Shown in pieces: positions 53,138-60,651 of a stretch of DNA of 64,000 bases. Within the stretch, counting starts at the first letter, position 1; each line of letters starts with the position of its first letter. The stretch spans positions 372,001 to 436,000 of the forward strand of contig NZ_PYAW01000001.1 of NCBI RefSeq assembly GCF_003014755.1. Direction: 5' to 3'. A model generated the notes under the pieces. The model saw nothing but the letters and a program-made list of their open reading frames with translations, made no database searches and had not been told where the DNA came from. Position numbers and translations under genes: made by a program. This stretch comes from Chitinophaga niastensis. GTDB taxonomy: Bacteria; Bacteroidota; Bacteroidia; Chitinophagales; Chitinophagaceae.

Positions 53138-53845
53138 ATGCAAACTAACCAACTCCCCATACTTTTTTTACACGGCGCCTTAGGGGCAACTACCCAGTTT
53201 CAGCCACTGGCAGATCATTTGGCCCCTCATTATGATGTGCACCTCCTTAATTTCAGTGGTCACGGAGATACTCCTTTTTCTGAACAAGGCTTCAGTATCC
53301 AGGTGTTTGCAGCAGAAGTATTGTCATACATGGAAAGCAAACAACTGGAATATGTGCATATTTTTGGTTACAGCATGGGCGGTTATGTGGCCATGTACCT
53401 GGCCAGGCATTATCCTGAAAAGATAGGACGGGTAATTACACTGGCTACCAAATACAACTGGAATGAGGCCACTGCCGGCAAAGAGGTGAAACAATTAAAC
53501 CCGGTACTGATCGAAGAAAAGGTGCCATCCTTCGCACAGGTGCTACAGGAGCGGCATGCAGCGAACGACTGGAAAACGGTGGTATTACGTACCGCACAAC
53601 TGATAGAAGAGCTGGGACATCAATCGCTGCTAAAGCAGGCCGATTATGCACAGATTGCCTCTCCCTGCATGCTGATGATAGGCGACAGGGATAACATGGT
53701 ATCCTTCCAGGAAACGATAGAAGTTTATAAAACCTTGCCGCTGGCGCAGCTGACGATTATGCCAGATACGGCACACCCACTGGAAAAAGCGGATGTACCG
53801 TTACTGGCGTACTATATAAGAAGATTTACAACGCAGAACATATAG
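53138..53845 (+). CDS. Alpha/beta hydrolase
   Basis: A 235-residue hydrolase with oxyanion motif LFLHGALGATTQF, nucleophile elbow GYSMGGY (Ser about 87), acid in MLMIGDRDNMVS and His in MPDTAHPLEKAD. The triad is complete and no signal peptide is visible. The first lines (LPILFLHGALG) indicate a cytoplasmic enzyme. Substrate unknown. It converges on the Trp-dioxygenase family gene. Confidence 0.87.
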   Translation: MQTNQLPILFLHGALGATTQFQPLADHLAPHYDVHLLNFSGHGDTPFSEQGFSIQVFAAEVLSYMESKQLEYVHIFGYSMGGYVAMYLARHYPEKIGRVITLATKYNWNEATAGKEVKQLNPVLIEEKVPSFAQVLQERHAANDWKTVVLRTAQLIEELGHQSLLKQADYAQIASPCMLMIGDRDNMVSFQETIEVYKTLPLAQLTIMPDTAHPLEKADVPLLAYYIRRFTTQNI

Positions 53846-53853
53846 CAGCAGTG

Positions 53854-54783
53854 CTATTCACCCATCGCCATTTTACCCCAGTTTTCAATTTCTTCTTCTG
53901 TCCACAGCTCGGGAAAAAATACGATGCGCTTATTTTTTGGAGGCAGGTATTGTTGCCAGTTGGTACCACCAGTAGCAGCAATATCTTCCGGTCTTTTATG
54001 CAGGTATCTGACAGCCGACTTATAATGCATCAGCGGCCAGCGCACATTAATGTTGAGGTCATATTCCTTTAACAGTGGCAATACTTCCTGCTGTTCTGCT
54101 GCTGTGAGCTGCTTATACCGGTGTTGCATGTTGCAATCCTCATAGCGGGTAGCCAGTTGCAGGAAAGAGTTCATGTATTTCAGCTCAAACTGACGCAGGG
54201 TAAGGGTTTTCTTACCTGTTGCCAATTCTGTTGCACCAGTGCGCCAATAGATGTTATTGAGCTTTTCTTTCAGCTCAAGATTTTCAACTGCCGGGCGCTG
54301 AGGCTCGTACACCAGGTTCAGCAGGCTGGTGGAGCAAATCTCAATCATACGGAATTGTCCGCTCTGGAAGCCGCTGGCAGGCAACAGCGCCATGCGGAAT
54401 TGCAGGAACTGTTCCTTATCCATCCCATCTACCATTATTTCAAATGAGTTGATGAGATTGCGGAAATAATTATTGATTCTTTTCAGCTGTGTTTTAAAAA
54501 TTTCAGCCGACAGTACGGGTGCATGGCAGATCTGTTCGATTGCCTGCAGTGATAATTTAAAATACAATTCCGTGATCTGGTGATAGATGATGAAAATGTT
54601 TTCATCCGGAATCGGCGTGCGCGGATGTTGCAGATTAAGCAATACATCCAGTTGAATATAATCCCAGTAAGTGAGGTAGTCCGCGTACAGAAGGCCATCC
54701 AGGTAGGATGACAGGTTCTGCCCCATGGCGGCATACTTTTCCTCCAGCCGTTCTATTTTTTCGGCAATTTCAGTTGTAACCAT
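53854..54783 (-). CDS. Tryptophan 2,3-dioxygenase family protein
   Basis: A 309-residue, mainly helical protein that contains TYWDYIQLDVLLNLQHPR, IIYHQITELYFKLSLQAIEQ (heme/substrate region with the active His) and QFRMALLPASGFQSGQFRMIE. These are hallmarks of the TDO family; it should oxidise tryptophan to N-formylkynurenine using heme. Other kynurenine-pathway genes are not adjacent. It follows an Lrp-type regulator on the same strand, which might sense an amino acid. Confidence 0.88.
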   Translation of the reverse strand: MVTTEIAEKIERLEEKYAAMGQNLSSYLDGLLYADYLTYWDYIQLDVLLNLQHPRTPIPDENIFIIYHQITELYFKLSLQAIEQICHAPVLSAEIFKTQLKRINNYFRNLINSFEIMVDGMDKEQFLQFRMALLPASGFQSGQFRMIEICSTSLLNLVYEPQRPAVENLELKEKLNNIYWRTGATELATGKKTLTLRQFELKYMNSFLQLATRYEDCNMQHRYKQLTAAEQQEVLPLLKEYDLNINVRWPLMHYKSAVRYLHKRPEDIAATGGTNWQQYLPPKNKRIVFFPELWTEEEIENWGKMAMGE

Positions 54784-54788
54784 GATGA

Positions 54789-54853
54789 AAATTAATAATT
54801 AAGAATGAAATAGCAACAGGGTAAACGGTTTCACTCTTAATAATTAATTATTC
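54789..54853 (-). repeat. AATTAAT-type hairpin between lrp and the dioxygenase gene
   Basis: Imperfect arms of AATTAATAATTAAGA-like sequence (about 54789-54810 and 54829-54853) pair across a short spacer. The right end overlaps the TAA stop of the Lrp gene. It probably ends lrp transcription. Confidence 0.7.
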
Positions 54854-55315
54854 CACCACGTTAATAGTGCGATAAAAGCTTTCTTCGAGCGAAATGAGGG
54901 TTTCGGTCCTTTCAATGCCTTTGATCTTCTGCAGTTCATCGTGGAGAATACGGCGTAGCTGGGTGATATCTTTACAGATAATCTCCGCAAACATGCTGTA
55001 GCTGCCTGTAGTGTAATTAAGGCGTACCATTTCCGGTATCTTTCTTAATTCCTTGGCAACAGTGTCATACATCGAACTTTTTTCAAGATAGATGCCAATA
55101 AAAGCGATTACGTCATAACCGATCATTTTTAAGTCTACATGTAATTTTGTACCTTTAACTACACCCAGTTCTTGCAATTTCTTCATTCTTACGTGGATGG
55201 TCCCGCCGGAAACGAATAATTTCTTCCCCAGATCGGCGTAAGAGATCTCTGCATTTGACATCATTTCACTGATAATCTGCAAATCGAGTTTGTCAATATT
55301 CAAATTGTGGCTCAT
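54848..55315 (-). CDS. Lrp/AsnC family transcriptional regulator
   Basis: A 155-residue protein: N-terminal winged helix-turn-helix (about 6-60, KLDLQIISEMMSNAEISYAD; LFVSGGTIHVRMKKL) and a C-terminal RAM/ligand-binding domain (about 70-150). These proteins form octamers and answer to amino acids. The divergent 300-bp gap contains an RNA gene on the plus strand, and the regulator's own promoter should also lie there. A link to the tryptophan dioxygenase downstream is plausible. Confidence 0.93.
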   Translation of the reverse strand: MSHNLNIDKLDLQIISEMMSNAEISYADLGKKLFVSGGTIHVRMKKLQELGVVKGTKLHVDLKMIGYDVIAFIGIYLEKSSMYDTVAKELRKIPEMVRLNYTTGSYSMFAEIICKDITQLRRILHDELQKIKGIERTETLISLEESFYRTINVVE

Positions 55316-55398
55316 TTTTACAATTTGTTTTTGAATGTTTTAAAGTTATATGCAAATATTTAAAAAATATCGAAAATTCCAAAATTCTTCTTAAAAAA

Positions 55399-55430
55399 TT
55401 TGCAAAAAATTACCCTTCTACTTAGATTTG
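55399..55430 (+). promoter_or_regulatory. Consensus promoter of the tRNA-like RNA
   Basis: TTTG (55399-55402) and TAGATTTG (55423-55430) are 20 bases apart, a near-perfect match to the Bacteroidota TTTG-N19-TAnnTTTG promoter on the plus strand. Transcription would start near 55437, about 57 nt before the tRNA-like 5' end. Confidence 0.75.
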
Positions 55431-55493
55431 CATCATAATCATTACAAAAACGGCTCACGAAAAGCAATAGCTGGTAATGTTTTACACACACAT

Positions 55494-55636
55494 TGTGGGA
55501 TGATGAAACTGGCAGACATGCCCTCTTGTCTCGAGGGTGGGGGTCACAGGATAAACGTAGTATAATTGGGTTGACCACTAATCTTACTTGTGCTATGGCT
55601 AACTGCCCCGTGGAGGTTCGACTCCTCCTCCTACAG
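55494..55636 (+). ncRNA. tRNA-Leu-like RNA with giant variable region
   Basis: A 143-nt segment folds as a tRNA except for its variable part. Acceptor: TGTGGGA (55494-55500) pairs with TCCTACA (55629-55635), discriminator G at 55636, no encoded CCA. D arm: ATG...CAT with AAACTGGCAGA, matching tRNA-Leu position by position. Anticodon arm: CCCTC, loop TTGTCTC, GAGGG (55521-55537), so GUC stands in the anticodon place. T arm: GGAGG, TTCGACT, CCTCC (55612-55628). The variable region is 74 nt (55538-55611), with GGGG/CCCC and GGTCA/TGACC pairings. A promoter and terminator flank it. I know no matching RNA family. Confidence 0.8.
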
Positions 55637-55652
55637 CTTAATTGGTTTAAAG

Positions 55653-55685
55653 AGCTCATAAGTCACTGACTTATGGGCTTTTTTT
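55653..55685 (+). terminator. Intrinsic terminator of the tRNA-like RNA
   Basis: AGCTCATAAGT (55653-55663) pairs with ACTTATGGGCT (55669-55679) through 11 pairs (one G-U) with a 5-nt loop, followed by six T residues. It begins 16 nt after the RNA's 3' end and confirms plus-strand transcription. Confidence 0.92.
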
Positions 55686-55777
55686 GTTTCTCCCTCACTA
55701 TTTACGCCGCATTTATATTCTATTAACAATTTTCCTGTTTCCTGCGACTAATTTTGGAAGAATTCATTGTTTGTAAA

Positions 55778-56224
55778 ATGAAATACAGCACCTACGAATT
55801 ACTTCAGGCGTCTGCTGATCTAAGCATATTCGATTTTATCAGTATTGGCCCCAAAGGACCAATTCATAAACGAATAGCGTTTCAAGAAACTATAATACCT
55901 GAAATATACAATCTTTCTTTTGGCGACATTAACAAGATCGGCGAATATGATGATTTCAGTGTAAGCGACAATGGTGACAGAGATGTGATATTGGCTACTG
56001 TAGCGAATATTGTAGAGATATATCTTATGAAATATCCAAACCGGTGGATATCATTTGAAGGAAGTACAAGAGAGAGAACAAGGTTATACAGAATGGCTAT
56101 AGGAATCAATCTTAAAGAACTATCAGTTAAATTTGATATCTATACTCAGGTTGGTGGAAGGCTAGTTCCATTTTTGAAAAATATGCCCGTAGATAACTTC
56201 GTTGTTACATCAAAAAAACCTTAA
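55778..56224 (+). CDS. DUF6934 family protein
   Basis: About 148 residues from the ATG at 55778 (MKYSTYELLQAS); a longer frame starts at 55754. Conserved parts are FDFISIGPKGPIHKRIAF, FGDINKIGEYDDFSVSDNGDRD, VILATVANIVEIYLMKYP and STRERTRLYRMAI, as in the DUF6934 family of Bacteroidota. Function unknown. Base composition is more AT-rich than its neighbours. It is followed after 9 bp by a small gene, and together they resemble a two-gene cassette, possibly toxin-antitoxin-like; that is inference only. Confidence 0.85.
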   Translation: MKYSTYELLQASADLSIFDFISIGPKGPIHKRIAFQETIIPEIYNLSFGDINKIGEYDDFSVSDNGDRDVILATVANIVEIYLMKYPNRWISFEGSTRERTRLYRMAIGINLKELSVKFDIYTQVGGRLVPFLKNMPVDNFVVTSKKP

Positions 56225-56233
56225 TTTTATTGT

Positions 56234-56398
56234 ATGAATAAAAAGCCTATTAAATATTACAGTGCTCTATTTGGTAAGGAAGTGATTGTCACCATTAATG
56301 ATTCCCTTGCTAAACCTGAAGGCAAAGTGTTAGCACCCAATAAATTAGCTGCTGCCAACAAAAGGCTCAGCAAACTGAAAGAGCTCCCAAAACAGTAA
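56234..56398 (+). CDS. Small basic protein paired with DUF6934
   Basis: A 54-residue frame, ATG 56234 to TAA 56396-56398: MNKKPIKYYSALFGKEVIVT then a Lys-rich helical tail (LAAANKRLSKLKELPKQ). It begins 9 bp after the DUF6934 stop, so it is co-transcribed. No family recognised. Its size, charge and position fit an accessory or antidote of the preceding gene. Confidence 0.65.
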   Translation: MNKKPIKYYSALFGKEVIVTINDSLAKPEGKVLAPNKLAAANKRLSKLKELPKQ

Positions 56399-56446
56399 AC
56401 AAAAATTCCTCTCCCCATAATCTGCCTATATTTTCTTCTTTCGGCT

Positions 56447-56454
56447 TATTTTTG
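56447..56454 (+). promoter_or_regulatory. -7 element just before trmB ATG
   Basis: TATTTTTG matches TAnnTTTG and ends five bases before the trmB ATG at 56460. If used, the message would begin at or within a base or two of the ATG, giving a leaderless transcript. Confidence 0.4.
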
Positions 56455-56459
56455 CCGGA

Positions 56460-57167
56460 ATGGGACAAAAAAAATTACAACGCTTTGCAGAAATAGAAAC
56501 CTTCCCCAATGTATTGATATATCCGGAAGGGATGCAGGGCAAATGGCATGAATTCTTCAAAAACAACCACCCTGTTACATTAGAACTGGCCTGTGGCAAA
56601 GGAGATTATACACTGGGCATGGCCCGGATGTTTACAGATCAAAACTTTATCGGCGTAGATCTTAAAGGCAACCGCATCTGGAGAGGAGCCAAAACGGCTA
56701 TGGAAGAGCCTTTGACCAACGTAGGCTTTCTGCGTACACAAATTGATAAACTCAATAATTACTTTGCACCAGGAGAAATCAAGGACATCTGGATCACTTT
56801 TCCGGACCCTTTCCTGCGCAATTCCAAGTCAAAGAAAAGGTTAACGCACCCTAAATTCCTGCAGCTGTTTCAGCCACTGCTGGCGCCGGGAGCGACTATT
56901 AACCTGAAAACAGACTCCCCGCAATTGTATGCTTTTACGCAGGAAGTTATCAGAGCAGCTGGTTGCACCCTGATACAGGATATTCCTGATGTATATGCAT
57001 TACCGGAGGTACCACCACTACTGAAGATCCAGACCTTTTATGAAGGTATGCACCTGGCAGACGGGAGAATTATCCGTTATCTGAAATTTCAACTGCCCGC
57101 CACGCCACTGGACTGGCAAAGCATTAAACTGCCTTCCGATGAAGCAACCGTTGGTGGAGAAGATTGA
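56460..57167 (+). CDS. trmB: tRNA (guanine-N7)-methyltransferase
   Basis: A 235-residue SAM-dependent enzyme. The SAM site is TLELACGKGDYTLGMA; LKGNRIWRGAKTAME and the family's ITFPDPFLRNSKSKKRLTHP follow. It makes m7G46 in tRNA variable regions. Its neighbour upstream encodes a tRNA-like RNA, a pairing that may be accidental. It overlaps the DUF5522 gene by 29 bp. Confidence 0.95.
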   Translation: MGQKKLQRFAEIETFPNVLIYPEGMQGKWHEFFKNNHPVTLELACGKGDYTLGMARMFTDQNFIGVDLKGNRIWRGAKTAMEEPLTNVGFLRTQIDKLNNYFAPGEIKDIWITFPDPFLRNSKSKKRLTHPKFLQLFQPLLAPGATINLKTDSPQLYAFTQEVIRAAGCTLIQDIPDVYALPEVPPLLKIQTFYEGMHLADGRIIRYLKFQLPATPLDWQSIKLPSDEATVGGED

Positions 57168-57345
57168 TTTTTACTATAACGCCGAAGGCTATATGGTATT
57201 TACTGAAAAATTCCACCTGGACCGGGGCTATTGTTGTGGCAACGGCTGTAAACACTGTCCTTTTGAATATGAAAAAGTACCTGAACCCAAAAGATCAGCC
57301 CTCCTTACCCAGCGCAGGGACGAAGGAAAAGAAACCCGACACTGA
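57139..57345 (+). CDS. DUF5522 family Cys-rich small protein
   Basis: A 68-residue protein: FYYNAEGYMVFTEKFHLDRG, then CCGNGCKHCPFEYEK, a Cys cluster that probably binds metal. The family occurs in Bacteroidota and other bacteria beside tRNA-modification or MGMT genes. It overlaps the ends of trmB (29 bp) and the start of the ATL gene (77 bp), so the three are translationally linked. Function unknown. Confidence 0.87.
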   Translation: MKQPLVEKIDFYYNAEGYMVFTEKFHLDRGYCCGNGCKHCPFEYEKVPEPKRSALLTQRRDEGKETRH

Positions 57346-57691
57346 GAAGGTTTCTTTTTTTGATACGGTATATAAAATAGTGCGCAAAATACCCCGTGGA
57401 CGTGTCACCTCTTATGGTGCAATAGCAGATGCTTCCGGCTTGCGGCTTACCGGGCGCATGGTTGGCTGGGCCATGAATGCGGCTGGCAGCGCAAAGCCAG
57501 CTGTACCCGCCCACCGTGTAGTAAACAGCAAAGGGGAGCTCAGTGGCAGCAGTCACTTTGCTACCCCCACCCTGATGCAGGAATTACTGGAGCAGGAAGG
57601 AGTTATTGTAAAAGAAGATAAAATACAAAACTTTAAAGCTGTATTTTGGGACCCGGGACAAACCCGAAAGGACAGTAAAAAGAAAGCATAA
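57269..57691 (+). CDS. MGMT-like (ATL-type) DNA-binding protein without catalytic Cys
   Basis: About 140 residues from the ATG at 57269; the open frame extends further upstream but only within DUF5522. The winged-helix DNA-binding domain (KIVRKIPRGRVTSYGAIADA, LRLTGRMVGWAMNAA) is intact, but the PCHRV catalytic motif reads PAHRVVN: Cys is replaced by Ala. It cannot transfer an alkyl group, so it is likely an alkyltransferase-like protein that flags O6-alkylguanine for nucleotide excision repair. Confidence 0.9.
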   Translation: MKKYLNPKDQPSLPSAGTKEKKPDTEKVSFFDTVYKIVRKIPRGRVTSYGAIADASGLRLTGRMVGWAMNAAGSAKPAVPAHRVVNSKGELSGSSHFATPTLMQELLEQEGVIVKEDKIQNFKAVFWDPGQTRKDSKKKA

Positions 57692-57742
57692 CTTTTATTT
57701 TTCAATACCCGGGATTCATCGGGCACAGCGCTACTTTTCCAT

Positions 57743-58186
57743 ATGACAATACTCAAGCTAAAGCTGGACCAGGACCAATTAGTGGAGGATTTCTTTGAAA
57801 GCACCCACCTGATCGGTATCGCCTCTTCTGCGCGCGACTATCAGCTGTGCTGGCACATCAACCGCCACCTGCATACCAATTTCAGGGTGAATAACACCCT
57901 GGAAATAACGCTTACCAAGAAAACAAGGTCCTTCCATTTCCCTGTGCTTGAGTTTCACGAGCCCACCAATTCAGTAGCACATTATTTCTATAATAATCAT
58001 TGCCAGGCAGAATTCCTGCTACCAGAGCTAAAACAAATACATTTTTTGTGGATGATCAAGGGAGATTACTATCAGCCTGATGACGTAAAAAAATTATTGG
58101 AAGAATTACGTCGCGTTCCGCTTGTACAATTAGTATCTTTACTGGATATCAGAGAGGTCAGGAATAAGATGAACCTCATCTTTTAG
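57743..58186 (+). CDS. IPExxxVDY-type protein (variant motif)
   Basis: A 147-residue protein that resembles the IPExxxVDY family in its N-terminal LVEDFFESTHLIGIASSARDYQLCWHINRHL and in the position of the name-giving motif. Here the motif reads LPELKQIHF, so both Val-Asp and Tyr are replaced. The family is found in Bacteroidota and of unknown function. It stands alone between the ATL gene and PCD. Confidence 0.78.
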   Translation: MTILKLKLDQDQLVEDFFESTHLIGIASSARDYQLCWHINRHLHTNFRVNNTLEITLTKKTRSFHFPVLEFHEPTNSVAHYFYNNHCQAEFLLPELKQIHFLWMIKGDYYQPDDVKKLLEELRRVPLVQLVSLLDIREVRNKMNLIF

Positions 58187-58280
58187 GATAGGAAATACAC
58201 AAGAGCAGCCCCATGGCATAATAATTTGACCAGATCCTCGTGGTGAACCCAAAAGTTTCACTTTAAAATTCCTGTTATTT

Positions 58281-58511
58281 ATGTGGGAAGAAAAGAACAA
58301 ACAGCTTTATCGTGCCTTTGAGTTTAAAAACTTTCGTGATGCATTTGCATTTATGACCAAAGTTGCACTGCTAGCTGAAAAAATGGATCATCATCCTTAC
58401 TGGACGAATGTTTACAATAAAGTAGAGATATACCTTAGCACCCATGATGCCGGAAATGTGATCACCGCCAAAGATGAGGCATTGGCCACCGCTATTGACA
58501 AATTGCTATAA
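58281..58511 (+). CDS. Pterin-4a-carbinolamine dehydratase
   Basis: A 76-residue protein with the conserved [20 protein letters not shown]... [22 protein letters not shown]. The His residues of EKMDHHP form the active site. The usual length is about 95-100; this one lacks the first helix, as in many bacterial short forms. It regenerates the tetrahydrobiopterin cofactor. No phenylalanine hydroxylase gene is adjacent, and the frame ends 19 bp before the kinase gene. Confidence 0.9.
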   Translation: MWEEKNKQLYRAFEFKNFRDAFAFMTKVALLAEKMDHHPYWTNVYNKVEIYLSTHDAGNVITAKDEALATAIDKLL

Positions 58512-58530
58512 ATCAAATTTAATACACTCT

Positions 58531-60615
58531 GTGAAGCGCATTTTTCTAATGCTGCTGTTGTATTGTTACACTGCAGAATCCTTTGCCATCACCGATCGCG
58601 CCCCAGTAGACACACTGATTGCAGATCACACGTTTGCTCCTGTAAACATGGATCTGCGTCCTTATATCAATACACTGGCAGATAATAACGGCTCCCTGAC
58701 TATACAACAGGTGACACAATCGTCATTTACCCATGAGGAGCAGCTATTTCACGATTATCCCAAAAACAACGGCCGGGTAAATAACTGCTGGCTGCGGCTA
58801 CGGGTAAAAAATGAAAGTGATAAAGCACTTTCCTGTCTCCTGTTTGCCGGCTGGCATGACTATATGTACTGGTATGTACAGCCCCCCGGCGATACCTGTC
58901 AGCAACTCATACAAACCGGTTTAATGCTGGACAATGGCGGGGTAGAAAGATGGAACCATTACGCGTTCAATGTATCCGTTCCTGCCGGGCAAAGCCGTAC
59001 TTTTTATCTTCATATCATCAATAAATCCTACAATGAAAGTGCACTGATGCCGGCGCTTTTCAGCGCACCAGCCTTTGCACAGTTTCGTGATAAACAGCTG
59101 GATGTATACCGTAAAGAAGCGGCTGTTATCCAGGTGTTGCTGGGCATGTTACTGGTTTTCTTCAGCATCTCTATCATTAATTATATACAATTACCTGACA
59201 GGTCTTATATCTACTTTGCAGCCTATATTCTGGGGCTTATCCTGTTTTTTGCGTTACGCCTGGAAAGTAAACCATACCAGTTATCTTTCTTCCACCAGTG
59301 GCCAATGTTTAAATACTACTGGGATATTCCGGGATTGCTGTTTTGTTTTTACCCGATGTACCTGTTATTCGGCAATACTTTCCTGAACCTGAAAGAGCGC
59401 TATCCGTTTATGGAACAGGTATTTACATGGGTAGCGGCCATTGTGGGCGGATTGATCATTGTATGTATGTATTGTATTGCACAGGAGCAATACCACTTAC
59501 CTACTATTATTTACAGCTATGTATATTTTGGAACACTGCTACCTTTGCTGGCTGTGTTTCTGGCGCTGGCAAGGCGTTCCAGGCATCACCCGCTGGTACG
59601 TTTTTTCCTGTACGGGTCCGTATGTTTATACCTGGCTTGTCTTGGCTCCTTTTTAATGCATGTGCGTCCGCTGGGATTGCTCAGTGCTTTGGGAGAGCTG
59701 GCCGCCCCTTCTTTACTGCTGATTGGCGGCGTGTTATTACAGGCTATGTTTTTCCTGGCTGGTTTAAGTTATCGCAATAAGCTGGTGCATCACGAAAGAA
59801 CCAGAACACAGGAACTCCTGATCAAACAATTGAATAAAAACAAAGAGCTGCAACACAAGCTTAATGAGCAGTTGGAAGAACTGGTGAAAGAACAGACGAC
59901 AGAAATACTGCGTAAAAAACAGGAACTGGAAGAACAGCGAAAAAAACAACTGGAAACAGAATATGATAAGAAGCTCACGGAGATTGAGCTCAAGGCTATC
60001 CGCGCACAGATAAATCCACATTTTATTTTTAACTGTCTGAATTCTATTCAGCTGTTTGTGATGCAACGTGACTATGAATATGCACAGAAATATTTGTCAG
60101 ATTTTTCTTACCTGATCCGCAAAACATTAGATTTTTCCCGTCGTAATTTTATATCACTGGCAGATGAAATTACTTATCTGACTACCTACCTGGGACTGGA
60201 AAAGATGCGTTTTGAAAACAGGATGGAATACCAGATCATAGTAGATCCGGCGATAGCTACCGCCGAACTGGAGATACCTGCTATGTTGCTGCAGCCCTAT
60301 GTGGAAAATGCGGTGAAACATGGAATGACCAACCCCAAACAACCTACCGGCGTGCTTTCCATTCACTTTAACCTGGTAGCATCAGATATGCTGGAATGTG
60401 TAATAGCAGATAATGGAATTGGTATTGCACGGTCCAAATCATTGCGCATGTTACCTAATCATCACCAGTCGTCTGGGATGGAAATAAGCCAGAACCGTGC
60501 GGAGCTGTTGAATAAAATGTACAATACAGAAATCCATATAGAAATCATTGACAGGTCGGCCGAGGATGAAGCGGATAGCGGCACGATCGTAAAAATACTG
60601 ATCCCTCAGTTATAA
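58531..60615 (+). CDS. Sensor histidine kinase, 7TM-DISM / LytS type
   Basis: About 694 residues. I start at GTG 58531 because it opens the signal peptide (KRIFLMLLLYCYTAESFA); an upstream ATG in frame at 58474 lies inside the PCD gene. A periplasmic beta domain (DISMED2, about 30-190), seven membrane segments (about 205-410), a long coiled coil (about 425-490) and a His_kinase domain with the phospho-His in AQINPHFIFNCLNS follow, then HATPase. It faces the periplasm and signals to the LytTR regulator next door. Confidence 0.9.
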   Translation: MKRIFLMLLLYCYTAESFAITDRAPVDTLIADHTFAPVNMDLRPYINTLADNNGSLTIQQVTQSSFTHEEQLFHDYPKNNGRVNNCWLRLRVKNESDKALSCLLFAGWHDYMYWYVQPPGDTCQQLIQTGLMLDNGGVERWNHYAFNVSVPAGQSRTFYLHIINKSYNESALMPALFSAPAFAQFRDKQLDVYRKEAAVIQVLLGMLLVFFSISIINYIQLPDRSYIYFAAYILGLILFFALRLESKPYQLSFFHQWPMFKYYWDIPGLLFCFYPMYLLFGNTFLNLKERYPFMEQVFTWVAAIVGGLIIVCMYCIAQEQYHLPTIIYSYVYFGTLLPLLAVFLALARRSRHHPLVRFFLYGSVCLYLACLGSFLMHVRPLGLLSALGELAAPSLLLIGGVLLQAMFFLAGLSYRNKLVHHERTRTQELLIKQLNKNKELQHKLNEQLEELVKEQTTEILRKKQELEEQRKKQLETEYDKKLTEIELKAIRAQINPHFIFNCLNSIQLFVMQRDYEYAQKYLSDFSYLIRKTLDFSRRNFISLADEITYLTTYLGLEKMRFENRMEYQIIVDPAIATAELEIPAMLLQPYVENAVKHGMTNPKQPTGVLSIHFNLVASDMLECVIADNGIGIARSKSLRMLPNHHQSSGMEISQNRAELLNKMYNTEIHIEIIDRSAEDEADSGTIVKILIPQL

Positions 60616-60651
60616 TAGTATATCCGTCAACGTTAGTAAGCAGTTATTCTT

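Noticed and set aside
55437..55636. tmRNA (ssrA)
   Set aside because: The RNA is far too short, has a complete anticodon arm and no tag reading frame.
55494..55636. Selenocysteine tRNA
   Set aside because: Acceptor and T stems are 7 and 5 bp, the anticodon loop has no TCA and there is no selA, selB or selenoprotein evidence nearby.
55494..56398. Integrated element with the RNA gene as attachment site
   Set aside because: I found no repeat of the RNA's 3' end downstream and no integrase gene, so there is no direct sign of integration.
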